A stretch of DNA of 64,000 nucleotides, taken from the NCBI RefSeq assembly GCF_910594005.1, contig NW_025316735.1, positions 124,001-188,000 of the forward strand, in the 5' to 3' direction. Below the pieces are notes generated by a model. That model ran no database searches. It had not been told where the DNA came from and saw nothing but the letters and a program-made list of their open reading frames with translations. The position numbers and the translations under genes are program-made. Of this stretch, positions 49,001 to 61,978 are shown piece by piece. Source of the DNA: Cervus elaphus (lineage: Eukaryota; Chordata; Mammalia; Artiodactyla; Cervidae). Every line of letters begins with the position of its first letter. The first letter of the stretch is position 1.

Positions 49001-50650
49001 AAAAAAGAAAGCCCAGGAGCATGAAAAGGTGTGAAAAATGCGAGGAGCATGAAAACTTGTGAAAAATGCAAGGAGCATGAAAAGGTGTGAAAATTCGAGG
49101 AGCAAAAAAAAAAAAAAAAAAAGACCAGGAGCATGAAAAGGTGTGAAAAATGTGAGGAGCAAAAAAAAAAAAAAAAAGACAAGGAGCATGAAAAGGTGTC
49201 AAAAATGCGAGGAGCAAAAAAAAAAAAAAAAGACCAGGAGCATGATATGGTGTGAAAAATGCGAGGAGCATGAAAAGGTGTGAAAAATGTGAGGAGCAAA
49301 AAAAAAAAAAAAGAAAGCCCAGGAGCATGAAAAGGTGTGAAAAATGCGAGGAGCATGAAAACTTGTGAAAAATGCGAGGAGCATGAAGAGGTGTGAAAAA
49401 TGCAAGGAGCATGAAAAGGTGTGGAAATTCGAGGAGCAAAAAAAAAAAAAGAAAAAAGACCAGGAGCATGAAAAGGTGTGAAAAATTTGAGGAGCAAAAA
49501 AAAAAGAAAAGACCAGGAGCATGAAAAGGTGTGAAAAATGCGAGGAGCAAAAAAAAAAAAAAAAAGACCAGGAGCATGAAAAGGTGTGAAAAATGCGAGG
49601 AGCAAAAAAAAAAAAAAAAAGAAAGCCCAGGAGCATGAAAAGGTGTGAAAAATGCGAGGAGGATGAAAACTTGTGAAAAATGCGAGGAGCATGAAGAGGT
49701 GTGAAAAATGCAAGGAGCATGAAAAGGTGTGAAAATTCGAGGAGCAAAAAAAAAAGAAAAGACCAGGAGCATGAAAAGGTGTGAAAAATGCGAGCAGGAA
49801 AAAAAAAAAAAAAGACCAGGAGCATGAAAAGGTGTGAAAAATGCGAGGAGCAAAAAAAAAAGAAAAGACCAGGAGCATGAAAAGGTGTGAAAAATGCGAG
49901 GAGCAAAAAAAAAAAAAAAAAAAAAAAAGACCAGGAACAAGAAAAGGTGTGAAAAATGCGAGGAGCAAAAAAAAAAAAAGAAAAAAGACCAGGAGCATGA
50001 AAAGGTGTGAAAAATTTGAGGAGCAAAAAAAAAAGAAAAGACCAGGAGCATGAAAAGGTGTGAAAAATGCGAGGAGCAAAAAAAAAAAAAAAAAAGAAAG
50101 CCCAGGAGCATGAAAAGGTGTGAAAAATGCGAGGAGCATGAAAACTTGTGAAAAATGCGAGGAGCATGAAAAGGTGTGAAAAATGCAAGGAGCATGAAAA
50201 GGTGTGAAAATTCGAGGACAAAAAAAAAAAAAAGAAAAAAGACCAGGAGCATGAAAAGGTGTGAAAAATTTGAGGAGCAAAAAAAAAAGAAAAGACCAGG
50301 AGCATGAAAAGGTGTGAAAAATGCGAGCAGCAAAAAAAAAAAAAAAGACCAGGAGCATGATATGGTGTGAAAAATGCGAGGAGCAAAAAAAAAAAAAAAA
50401 GAAAGCCCAGGAGCATGAAAAGGTGTGAAAAATGCGAGGAGCATGAAAACTTGTGAAAAATGCGAGGAACAAGAAAACTTGTGAAAAATGCGAGGAGCAT
50501 GAAGAGGTGTGAAAAATGCAAGGGGCATGAAAAGGTGTGAAAATTCGAGGAGCAAAAAAAAAAAAAAAAAAAAGACCAGGAGCATGAAAAGGTGTAAAAA
50601 ATGTGAAGAGCAAAAAAAAAATAAAAAAAGACAAGGAGCATGAAATGGTG
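46051..50650 (+). repeat. Higher-order unit, B to B, 4,600 bp
   Basis: Parts are 1,007 (B-A), 890, 667, 584 (A-A) and 1,452 bp (A-B). The 890 and 667 pair has the same order as the 891 and 667 pair at 41940-43497, so the two neighbouring super-units share a two-part block. Private marks are gaggaggaaaa (near 48,518), aaaacatgtg and gaaggggtg (near 48,806-48,840). Confidence 0.85.
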
Positions 50651-53193
50651 TCAAAAATGCGAGCAGCAAAAAAAAAAAAAAAAGACCAGGAGCATGATAT
50701 GGTGTGAAAAATGCGAGGAGCATGAAAAGGTGTGAAAAATGTGAGGAGCAAAAAAAAAAAAAAAAAGACCAGGAACATGAAAAGGTGTGAAAAATGCGAG
50801 GAGCAAAAAAAAAAAAAGAAAAAAGACCAGGAGCATGAAAAGGTGTGAAAAATGCGAGGAGCAAAAAAAAAAAAAAAAAAAAAAAGACCAGGAACATGAA
50901 AAGGTGTGAAAAATGCGAGGAGCAAAAAAAAAAAAAGAAAAAAGACCAGGAGCATGAAAAGGTGTGAAAAATTTGAGGAGCAAAAAAAAAAGAAAAGACC
51001 AGGAGCATGAAAAGGTGTGAAAAATGCGAGGAGCAAAAAAAAAAAAAAAAAAGACCAGGAGCATGAAAAGGTGTGAAAAATGCGAGGAGCATGAAAACTT
51101 GTGAAAAATGCGAGGAGTATGAAGAGGTGTGAAAAATGCAAGGAGCATGAAAAGGTGTGAAAATTCGAGGAGCAAAAAAAAAAAAAGAAAAACGACCAGG
51201 AGCATGAAAAGGTGTGAAAAATTTGAGGAGCAAAAAAAAAAGAAAAGACCAGGAGCATGAAAATGTGTGAAAAATGCGAGCAGCAAAAAAAAAAAAAAAA
51301 GAGCAGGAGCATGAAAAGGTGTGAAAAATGCGAGGAGCAAAAAAAAAAAAAAAAGAAAGCCCAGGAGCATGAAAAGGTGTGAAAAATGCGAGGAGCATGA
51401 AAACTTGTGAAAAATGCAAGGAGCATGAAAACTTGTGAAAAATGCGAGGAGCATGAAGAGGTGTGAAAAATGCGAGGAGCATGAAAAGGTGTGAAAATTC
51501 GAGGAGCAAAAAAAAAAAAAAAAAAAGACCAGGAGCATGAAAAGGTGTGAAAAATGTGAGGAGCAAAAAAAAAAAAAAAAGACAAGGAGCATGAAAAGGT
51601 GTCAAAAATGCGAGGAGCAAAAAAAAAAAAAAAAAGACCAGGAGCATGATATGGTGTGAAAAATGCGAGGAGCATGAAAAGGTGTGAAAAATGTGAGGAG
51701 CAAAAAAAAAAAAAAAAGAAAGCCCAGGAGCATGAAAAGGTGTGAAAAATGCGAGGAGCATGAAAACTTGTGAAAAATGCGAGGAGCATGAAAACTTGTG
51801 AAAAATGCGAGGAGCATGAAGAGGTGTGAAAAATGCAAGGAGCATGAAAAGGTGTGGAAATTCGAGGAGCAAAAAAAAAAAAAGAAAAAAGACCAGGAGC
51901 ATGAAAAGGTGTGAAAAATTTGAGGAGCAAAAAAAAAAGAAAAGACCAGGAGCATGAAAAGGTGTGAAAAATGCGAGGAGCAAAAAAAAAAAAAAAAAGA
52001 CCAGGAGCATGAAAAGGTGTGAAAAATGCGAGGAGCAAAAAAAAAAAAAAAAAGAAAGCCCAGGAGCATGAAAAGGTGTGAAAAATACGAGGAGGATGAA
52101 AACTTGTGAAAAATGCGAGGAGCATGAAGAGGTGTGAAAAATGCAAGGAGCATGAAAAGGTGTGAAAATTCGAGGAGCAAAAAAAAAAGAAAAGACCAGG
52201 AGCATGAAAAGGTGTGAAAAATGCGAGGAGCAAAAAAAAAAAAAAAAGACCAGGAGCATGAAAAGTTGTGAAAAATGCGAGGAGCAAAAAAAAAAAAAAA
52301 AAAAAAAAAAGACCAGGAACATGAAAAGGTGTGAAAATGCGAGGAGCAAAAAAAAAAAAGAAAAAAGACCAGGAGCATGAAAAGGTGTGAAAAATGCGAG
52401 GAGCAAAAAAAAAAGAAAAGACCAGGAGCATGAAAAGGTGTGAAAAATGCGAGGAGCAAAAAAAAAAGAAAAGACCAGGAACAAGAAAAGGTGTGAAAAA
52501 TGCGAGGAGCAAAAAAAAAAAAAGAAAAAAGACCAGGAGCATGAAAAGGTGTGAAAAATTTGAGGAGCAAAAAAAAAAAAAAAGACCAGGAGCATGAAAA
52601 GGTGTGAAAAATGCGAGGAGCAAAAAAAAAAAAAAAAAGAAAGCCCAGGAGCATGAAAAGGTGTGAAAAATGCGAGGAGCATGAAAACTTGTGAAAAATG
52701 CGAGGAGCATGAAGAGGTGTGAAAAATGCAAGGAGCATGAAAAGGTGTGAAAATTCGAGGACAAAAAAAAAAAAAGAAAAAAGACCAGGAGCATGAAAAG
52801 GTGTGAAAAATTTGAGGAGCAAAAAAAAAAGAAAAGACCAGGAGCATGAAAAGGTGTGAAAAATGCGAGCAGCAAAAAAAAAAAAAAAGACCAGGAGCAT
52901 GATATGGTGTGAAAAATGCGAGGAGCAAAAAAAAAAAAAAAAAGAAAGCCCAGGAGCATGAAAAGGTGTGAAAAATGCGAGGAGCATGAAAACTTGTGAA
53001 AAATGCGAGGAACAAGAAAACTTGTTAAAAATGCGAGGAGCGTGAAGAGGTGTGAAAAATGCAAGGGGCATGAAAAGGTGTGAAAATTCGAGGAGCAAAA
53101 AAAAAAAAAAAAAAAAGACCAGGAGCATGAAAAGGTGTAAAAAATGTGAAGAGCAAAAAAAAAATAAAAAAAGACAAGGAGCATGAAATGGTG
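50651..53193 (+). repeat. Higher-order unit, B to B, 2,543 bp
   Basis: Parts are 951 (B-A) and 1,592 bp (A-B). The A-B part matches 60387-61978 in length and order, including aaaatacgagg, gaggatg, gaaaagttg with a long A run, and two adjacent gaaaagacc K units. Private changes are gaaaaacgacc (near 51,190) and gagcgtg (53,039); the latter is shared with about 61,826. Confidence 0.85.
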
Positions 53194-55267
53194 TCAAAAA
53201 TGCGAGCAGCAAAAAAAAAAAAAAAAAGACCAGGAGCATGATATGGTGTGAAAAATGCGAGGAGCATGAAAAGGAGTGAAAAATGTGAGGAGCAAAAAAA
53301 AAAAAAAAAAGACCAGGAACATGAAAAGGTGTGAAAAATGCGAGGAGCAAAAAAAAAAAAAGAAAAAAGACCAGGAGCATGAAAATGTGTGAAAAATGCG
53401 AGCAGCAAAAAAAAAAAAAAAAAAGCAGGAGCATGAAAAGGTGTGAAAAATGCGAGGAGCAAAAAAAAAAAAAAAAGAAAGCCCAGGAGCATGAAAAGGT
53501 GTGAAAAATGCGAGGAGCATGAAAACTTGTGAAAAATGCAAGGAGCATGAAAACTTGTGAAAAATGCAAGGAGCATGAAGAGGTGTGAAAAATGCGAGGA
53601 GCATGAAAAGGTGTGAAAATTCGAGGAGCAAAAAAAAAAAAAAAAAAAGACCAGGAGCATGAAAAGGTGTGAAAAATGTGAGGAGCAAAAAAAAAAAAAA
53701 AAAGACAAGGAGCATGAAAAGGTGTCAAAAATGCGAGGAGCAAAAAAAAAAAAAAAAGACCAGGAGCATGATATGGTGTGAAAAATGCGAGGAGCATGAA
53801 AAGGTGTGAAAAATGTGAGGAGCAAAAAAAAAAAAAAAAGAAAGCCCAGGAGCATGAAAAGGTGTGAAAAATGCGAGGAGCATGAAAACTTGTGAAAAAT
53901 GCGAGGAGCATGAAAACTTGTGAAAAATGCGAGGAGCATGAAGAGGTGTGAAAAATGCAAGGAGCATGAAAAGGTGTGGAAATTCGAGGAGCCAAAAAAA
54001 AAAAAAGAAAAAAGACCAGGAGCATGAAAAGGTGTGAAAAATTTGAGGAGCAAAAAAAAAAGAAAAGACCAGGAGCATGAAAAGGTGTGAAAAATGCGAG
54101 GAGCAAAAAAAAAAAAAAAAAGACCAGGAGCATGAAAAGGTGTGAAAAATGCGAGGAGCATGAAAACTTGTGAAAAATGCAAGGAGCATGAAAACTTGTG
54201 AAAAATGCGAGGAGCATGAAGAGGTGTGAAAAATGCGAGGAGCATGAAAAGGTGTGAAAATTCGAGGAGCAAAAAAAAAAAAAAAAAAAGACCAGGAGCA
54301 TGAAAAGGTGTGAAAAATGTGAGGAGCAAAAAAAAAAAAAAAAAGACAAGGAGCATGAAAAGGTGTCAAAAATGCGAGGAGCAAAAAAAAAAAAAAAAGA
54401 CCAGGAGCATGATATGGTGTGAAAAATGCGAGGAGCATGAAAAGGTGTGAAAAATGTGAGGAGCAAAAAAAAAAAAAAAAGAAAGCCCAGGAGCATGAAA
54501 AGGTGTGAAAAATGCGAGGAGCAAAAAAAAAAAAAAAAAAAAAAAAGACCAGGAACATGAAAAGGTGTGAAAAATGCGAGGAGCAAAAAAAAAAAAAGAA
54601 AAAAGACCAGGAGCATGAAAAGGTGTGAAAAATTTGAGGAGCAAAAAAAAAAGAAAAGACCAGGAGCATGAAAAGGTGTGAAAAATGCGAGGAGCAAAAA
54701 AAAAAAAAAAAAAGAAAGCCCAGGAGCATGAAAAGGTGTGAAAAATGCGAGGAGCATGAAAACTTGTGAAAAATGCGAGGAGCATGAAGAGGTGTGAAAA
54801 ATGCAAGGAGCATGAAAAGGTGTGAAAATTCGAGGACAAAAAAAAAAAAAGAAAAAAGACCAGGAGCATGAAAAGGTGTGAAAAATTTGAGGAGCAAAAA
54901 AAAAAGAAAAGACCAGGAGCATGAAAAGGTGTGAAAAATGCGAGCAGCAAAAAAAAAAAAAAAGACCAGGAGCATGATATGGTGTGAAAAATGCGAGGAG
55001 CAAAAAAAAAAAAAAAAGAAAGCCCAGGAGCATGAAAAGGTGTGAAAAAAGCGAGGAGCATGAAAACTTGTGAAAAATGCGAGGAACAAGAAAACGTGTG
55101 AAAAATGCGAGGAGCATGAAGAGGTGTGAAAAATGCAAGGGGCATGAAAAGGTGTGAAAATTCGAGGAGCAAAAAAAAAAAAAAAAAAAAGACCAGGAGC
55201 ATGAAAAGGTGTAAAAAATGTGAAGAGCAAAAAAAAAATAAAAAAAGACAAGGAGCATGAAATGGTG
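53194..55267 (+). repeat. Higher-order unit, B to B, 2,074 bp
   Basis: Parts are 531 (B-A), 641 (A-A) and 902 bp (A-B). The 531-bp B-A part (about 19 units) is the shortest form and recurs at 61979 and 63207. The 902-bp A-B part is a deleted version of the 1.5-1.6-kb form: it lacks the gaggatg and gaaaagttg portion and goes from gaaagccc straight to the long A run and ggaacatg. Confidence 0.85.
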
Positions 55268-57151
55268 TCAAAAATGCGAGCAGCAAAAAAAAAAAAAAAA
55301 GACCAGGAGCATGATATGGTGTGAAAAATGCGAGGATCATGAAAAGGTGTGAAAAATGTGAGGAGCAAAAAAAAAAAAAAAGACCAGGAACATGAAAAGG
55401 TGTGAAAAATGCGAGGAGCAAAAAAAAAAAAAGAAAAAAGACCAGGAGCAAGAAAAGGTGTGAAAAAAGCGAGGAGCAAAAAAAAAAAAAAAAAAAAAAA
55501 GACCAGGAACATGAAAAGGTGTGAAAAATGCGAGGAGCAAAAAAAAAAAAAGAAAAAAGACCAGGAGCATGAAAAGGTGTGAAAAATTTGAGGAGCAAAA
55601 AAAAAAGAAAAGACCAGGAGCATGAAAAGGTGTGAAAAATGCGAGGAGCAAAAAAAAAAAAAAAAAAGACCAGGAGCATGAAAAGGTGTGAAAAATGCGA
55701 GGAGCAAAAAAAAAAAAAAAAAGAAAGCCCAGGAGCATGAAAAGGTGTGAAAAATGCGAGGAGCATGAAAACTTGTGAAAAATGCGAGGAGCATGAAAAC
55801 TTGTGAAAAATGCGAGGAGCATGAAGAGGTGTGAAAAATGCAAGGAGCATGAAAAGGTGTGGAAATTCGAGGAGCCAAAAAAAAAAAAAGAAAAAAGACC
55901 AGGAGCATGAAAAGGTGTGAAAAATTTGAGGAGCAAAAAAAAAAGAAAAGACCAGGAGCATGAAAAGGTGTGAAAAATGCGAGGAGCAAAAAAAAAAAAA
56001 AAAAGACCAGGAGCATGAAAAGGTGTGAAAAATGCGAGGAGCATGAAAACTTGTGAAAAATGCAAGGAGCATGAAAACTTGTGAAAAATGCGAGGAGCAT
56101 GAAGAGGTGTGAAAAATGCGAGGAGCATGAAAAGGTGTGAAAATTCGAGGAGCAAAAAAAAAAAAAAAAAAAGACCAGGAGCATGAAAAGGTGTGAAAAA
56201 TGTGAGGAGCAAAAAAAAAAAAAAAAAGACAAGGAGCATGAAAAGGTGTCAAAAATGCGAGGAGCAAAAAAAAAAAAAAAAGACCAGGAGCATGATATGG
56301 TGTGAAAAATGCGAGGAGCATGAAAAGGTGTGAAAAATGTGAGGAGCAAAAAAAAAAAAAAAAGAAAGCCCAGGAGCATGAAAAGGTGTGAAAAATGCGA
56401 GGAGCAAAAAAAAAAAAAAAAAAAAAAAAAGACCAGAAACATAAAAAGGTGTGAAAAATGCGAGGAGAAAAAAAAAAAAAAGAAAAAAGACCAGGAGCAT
56501 GAAAAGGTGTGAAAAATTTGAGGAGCAAAAAAAAAAGAAAAGACCAGGAGCATGAAAAGGTGTGAAAAATGCGAGGAGCAAAAAAAAAAAAAAAAAAGAA
56601 AGCCCAGGAGCATGAAAAGGTGTGAAAAATGCGAGGAGCATGAAAACTTGTGAAAAATGCGAGGAGCATGAAGAGGTGTGAAAAATGCAAGGAGCACGAA
56701 AAGGTGTGAAAATTCGAGGACAAAAAAAAAAAAAGAAAAAAGACCAGGAGCATGAAAAGGTGTGAAAAATTTGAGGAGCAAAAAAAAAAGAAAAGACCAG
56801 GAGCATGAAAAGGTGTGAAAAATGCGAGCAGCAAAAAAAAAAAAAAAGACCAGGAGCATGATATGGTGTGAAAAATGCGAGGAGCAAAAAAAAAAAAAAA
56901 AGAAAGCCCAGGAGCATGAAAACGTGTGAAAAATGCGAGGAGCATGAAAACTTGTGAAAAATGCGAGGAACAAGAAAACGTGTGAAAAATGCGAGGAGCA
57001 TGAAGAGGTGTGAAAAATGCAAGGGGCATGAAAAGGTGTGAAAATTCGAGGAGCAAAAAAAAAAAAAAAAAAAAGACCAGGAGCATGAAAAGGTGTAAAA
57101 AATGTGAAGAGCAAAAAAAAAAAAAAAAAAGACAAGGAGCAAAAAATGGTG
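55268..57151 (+). repeat. Higher-order unit, B to B, 1,884 bp
   Basis: Parts are 981 (B-A) and 903 bp (A-B). The A-B part is the same deleted form as 54366-55267, so the deletion was copied once. Private marks are ggatcatg near 55,334, gaccagaaacataaaaagg near 56,434 and gagcacg near 56,695. Confidence 0.85.
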
Positions 57152-59742
57152 TCAAAAATGCGAGCAGCAAAAAAAAAAAAAAAAGACCAGGAGCATGATA
57201 TGGTGTGAAAAATGCGAGGATCATGAAAAGGTGTGAAAAATGTGAGGAGCAAAAAAAAAAAAAAAAAAGACCAGGAACATGAAAAGGTGTGAAAAATGCG
57301 AGGAGCAAAAAAAAAAAAAGAAAAAAGACCAGAAGCATGAAAAGGTGTGAAAAATGCGAGGAGCAAAAAAAAAAAAAAAAAAAAAAAGACCAGGAACATG
57401 AAAAGGTGTGAAAAATGCGAGGAGCAAAAAAAAAAAAAGAAAAAAGACCAGGAGCATGAAAAGGTGTGAAAAATTTGAGGAGCAAAAAAAAAAGAAAAGA
57501 CCAGGAGCATGAAAAGGTGTGAAAAATGCGAGGAGCAAAAAAAAAAAAAAAAAAAAAACAGGAGCATGAAAAGGTGTGAAAAATGAGAGGAGCAAAAAAA
57601 AAAAAAAAAAGAAAGCCCAGGAGCATGAAAAGGTGTGAAAAATGCGAGGAGCATGAAAACTTGTGAAAAATGCGAGGAGTATGAAGAGGTGTGAAAAATG
57701 CAAGGAGCATGAAAAGGTGTGAAAATTCGAGGAGCAAAAAAAAAAAAAGAAAAAAGACCAGGAGCATGAAAAGGTGTGAAAAATTTGAGGAGCAAAAAAA
57801 AAAGAAAAGACCAGGAGCATGAAAATGTGTGAAAAATGCGAGCAGCAAAAAAAAAAAAAAAAGAGCAGGAGCATGAAAAGGTGTGAAAAATGCGAGGAGC
57901 AAAAAAAAAAAAAAAAGAAAGCCCAGGAGCATGAAAAGGTGTGAAAAATGCGAGGAGCATGAAAACTTGTGAAAAATGCAAGGAGCATGAAAACTTGTGA
58001 AAAATGCGAGGAGCATGAAGAGGTGTGAAAAATGCGAGGAGCATGAAAAGGTGTGAAAATTCGAGGAGCAAAAAAAAAAAAAAAAAAAGACCAGGAGCAT
58101 GAAAAGGTGTGAAAAATGTGAGGAGCAAAAAAAAAAAAAAAAAGACAAGGAGCATGAAAAGGTGTCAAAAATGCGAGGAGCAAAAAAAAAAAAAAAAAGA
58201 CCAGGAGCATGATATGGTGTGAAAAATGCGAGGAGCATGAAAAGGTGTGAAAAATGTGAGGAGCAAAAAAAAAAAAAAAAGAAAGCCCAGGAGCATGAAA
58301 AGGTGTGAAAAATGCGAGGAGCATGAAAACTTGTGAAAAATGCGAGGAGCATGAAAACTTGTGAAAAATGCGAGGAGCATGAAGAGGTGTGAAAAATGCA
58401 AGGAGCATGAAAAGGTGTGGAAATTCGAGGAGTAAAAAAAAAAAAAGAAAAAAGACCAGGAGCATGAAAAGGTGTGAAAAATTTGAGGAGCAAAAAAAAA
58501 AGAAAAGACCAGGAGCATGAAAAGGTGTGAAAAATGCGAGGAGCAAAAAAAAAAAAAAAAAGACCAGGAGCATGAAAAGGTGTGAAAAATGCGAGGAGCA
58601 AAAAAAAAAAAAAAAAGAAAGCCCAGGAGCATGAAAAGGTGTGAAAAATACGAGGAGGATGAAAACTTGTGAAAAATGCGAGGAGCATGAAGAGGTGTGA
58701 AAAATGCAAGGAGCATGAAAAGGTGTGAAAATTCGAGGAGCAAAAAAAAAAGAAAAGACCAGGAGCATGAAAAGGTGTGAAAAATGCGAGGAGCAAAAAA
58801 AAAAAAAAAGACCAGGAGCATGAAAAGTTGTGAAAAATGCGAGGAGCAAAAAAAAAAAAAAGACCAGGAACATGAAAAGGTGTGAAAATGCGAGGAGCAA
58901 AAAAAAAAAAGAAAAAAGACCAGGAGCATGAAAAGGTGTGAAAAATGCGAGGAGCAAAAAAAAAAGAAAAGACCAGGAGCATGAAAAGGTGTGAAAAATG
59001 CGAGGAGCAAAAAAAAAAGAAAAGACCAGGAACATGAAAAGGTGTGAAAAATGCGAGGAGCAAAAAAAAAAAAAGAAAAAAGACCAGGAGCATGAAAAGG
59101 TGTGAAAAATTTGAGGAGCAAAAAAAAAAGAAAAGACCAGGAGCATGAAAAGGTGTGAAAAATGCGAGGAGCAAAAAAAAAAAAAAAAGAAAGCCCAGGA
59201 GCATGAAAAGGTGTGAAAAATGCGAGGAGCATGAAAACTTGTGAAAAATGCGAGGAGCATGAAGAGGTGTGAAAAATGCAAGGAGCATGAAAAGGTGTGA
59301 AAATTCGAGGACAAAAAAAAAAAAAGAAAAAAGACCAGGAGCATGAAAAGGTGTGAAAAATTTGAGGAGCAAAAAAAAAAGAAAAGACCAGGAGCATGAA
59401 AAGGTGTGAAAAATGCGAGCAGCAAAAAAAAAAAAAAAGACCAGGAGCATGATATGGTGTGAAAAATGCGAGGAGCAAAAAAAAAAAAAAAAGAAAGCCC
59501 AGGAGCATGAAAAGGTGTGAAAAATGCGAGGAGCATGAAAACTTGTGAAAAATGCGAGGAACAAGAAAACTTGTGAAAAATGCGAGGAGCATGAAGAGGT
59601 GTGAAAAATGCAAGGGGCATGAAAAGGTGTGAAAATTCGAGGAGCAAAAAAAAAAAAAAAAAAAAGACCAGGAGCATGAAAAGGTGTAAAAAATGTGAAG
59701 AGCAAAAAAAAAATAAAAAAAGACAAGGAGCATGAAATGGTG
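57152..59742 (+). repeat. Higher-order unit, B to B, 2,591 bp
   Basis: Parts are 1,013 (B-A) and 1,578 bp (A-B). The opening B box follows gagcaaaaaatgg, where the M anchor is damaged. A ggatcatg change is near 57,219. The A-B part has a shortened A run (about 14 A) after gaaaagttg near 58,848, where other copies have about 24-27. Confidence 0.85.
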
Positions 59743-61978
59743 TCAAAAATGCGAGCAGCAAAAAAAAAAAAAAAGACCAGGAGCATGATATGGTGTGAAA
59801 AATGCGAGGAGCATGAAAAGGTGTGAAAAATGTGAGGAGCAAAAAAAAAAAAAAAAAAGACCAGGAACATGAAAAGGGGTGAAAAATGCGAGGAGCAAAA
59901 AAAAAAAAAGAAAAAAGACCAGGAGCATGAAAATGTGTGAAAAATGCGAGGAGCAAAAAAAAAAAAAAAAAGAGCAGGAGCATGAAAAGGTGTGAAAAAT
60001 GCGAGGAGCAAAAAAAAAAAAAGAAAAAAGACCAGGAGCATGAAAATGTGTGAAAAATGCGAGCAGCAAAAAAAAAAAAAAAAAGAGCAGGAGCATGAAA
60101 AGGTGTGAAAAATGCGAGGAGCAAAAAAAAAAAAAAAAGAAAGCCCAGGAGCATGAAAAGGTGTGAAAAATGCGAGGAGCATGAAAACTTGTGAAAAATG
60201 CAAGGAGCATGAAAACTTGTGAAAAATGCGAGGAGCATGAAGAGGTGTGAAAAATGCGAGGAGCATGAAAAGGTGTGAAAATTCGAGGAGCAAAAAAAAA
60301 AAAAAAAAAAGACCAGGAGCATGAAAAGGTGTGAAAAATGTGAGGAGCAAAAAAAAAAAAAAAAAGACAAGGAGCATGAAAAGGTGTCAAAAATGCGAGG
60401 AGCAAAAAAAAAAAAAAAAAGACCAGGAGCATGATATGGTGTGAAAAATGCGAGGAGCATGAAAAGGTGTGAAAAATGTGAGGAGCAAAAAAAAAAAAAA
60501 AAGAAAGCCCAGGAGCATGAAAAGGTGTGAAAAATGCGAGGAGCATGAAAACTTGTGAAAAATGCGAGGAGCATGAAAACTTGTGAAAAATGCGAGGAGC
60601 ATGAAGAGGTGTGAAAAATGCAAGGAGCATGAAAAGGTGTGGAAATTCGAGGAGCAAAAAAAAAAAAAGAAAAAAGACCAGGAGCATGAAAAGGTGTGAA
60701 AAATTTGAGGAGCAAAAAAAAAAGAAAAGACCAGGAGCATGAAAAGGTGTGAAAAATGCGAGGAGCAAAAAAAAAAAAAAAAAAGACCAGGAGCATGAAA
60801 AGGGGTGAAAAATGCGAGGAGCAAAAAAAAAAAAAAAAAGAAAGCCCAGGAGCATGAAAAGGTGTGAAAAATACGAGGAGGATGAAAACTTGTGAAAAAT
60901 GCGAGGAGCATGAAGAGGTGTGAAAAATGCAAGGAGCATGAAAAGGTGTGAAAATTCGAGGAGCAAAAAAAAAAGAAAAGACCAGGAGCATGAAAAGGTG
61001 TGAAAAATGCGAGGAGCAAAAAAAAAAAAAAAAGACCAGGAGCATGAAAAGTTGTGAAAAATGCGAGGAGCAAAAAAAAAAAAAAAAAAAAAAAAAGACC
61101 AGGAACATGAAAAGGTGTGAAAATGCGAGGAGCAAAAAAAAAAAAGAAAAAAGACCAGGAGCATGAAAAGGTGTGAAAAATGCGAGGAGCAAAAAAAAAA
61201 GAAAAGACCAGGAGCATGAAAAGGTGTGAAAAATGCGAGGAGCAAAAAAAAAAGAAAAGACCAGGAACATGAAAAGGTGTGAAAAATGCGAGGAGCAAAA
61301 AAAAAAAAAAGAAAAAAGACCAGGAGCATGAAAAGGTGTGAAAAATTTGAGGAGCAAAAAAAAAAGAAAAGACCAGGAGCATGAAAAGGTGTGAAAAATG
61401 CGAGGAGCAAAAAAAAAAAAAAAAGAAAGCCCAGGAGCATGAAAAGGTGTGAAAAATGCGAGGAGCATGAAAACTTGTGAAAAATGCGAGGAGCATGAAG
61501 AGGTGTGAAAAATGCAAGGAGCATGAAAAGGTGTGAAAATTCGAGGACAAAAAAAAAAAAAGAAAAAAGACCAGGAGCATGAAAAGGTGTGAAAAATTTG
61601 AGTAGCAAAAAAAAAAGAAAAGACCAGGAGCATGAAAAGGTGTGAAAAATGCGAGCAGCAAAAAAAAAAAAAAAGACCAGGAGCATGATATGGTGTGAAA
61701 AATGCGAGGAGCAAAAAAAAAAAAAAAAGAAAGCCCAGGAGCATGAAAAGGTGTGAAAAATGCGAGGAGCATGAAAACTTGTGAAAAATGCGAGGAACAA
61801 GAAAACTTGTGAAAAATGCGAGGAGCGTGAAGAGGTGTGAAAAATGCAAGGGGCATGAAAAGGTGTGAAAATTCGAGGAGCAAAAAAAAAAAAAAAAAAA
61901 AGACCAGGAGCATGAAAAGGTGTAAAAAATGTGAAGAGCAAAAAAAAAATAAAAAAAGACAAGGAGCATGAAATGGTG
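59743..61978 (+). repeat. Higher-order unit, B to B, 2,236 bp
   Basis: Parts are 644 (B-A) and 1,592 bp (A-B). The B-A part contains the gaaaatgtg and gagcagg series twice in a row (near 59,930-60,090), a local duplication of the 531-bp form by about 113 bp, or four units. The A-B part equals 51602-53193. Confidence 0.85.
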
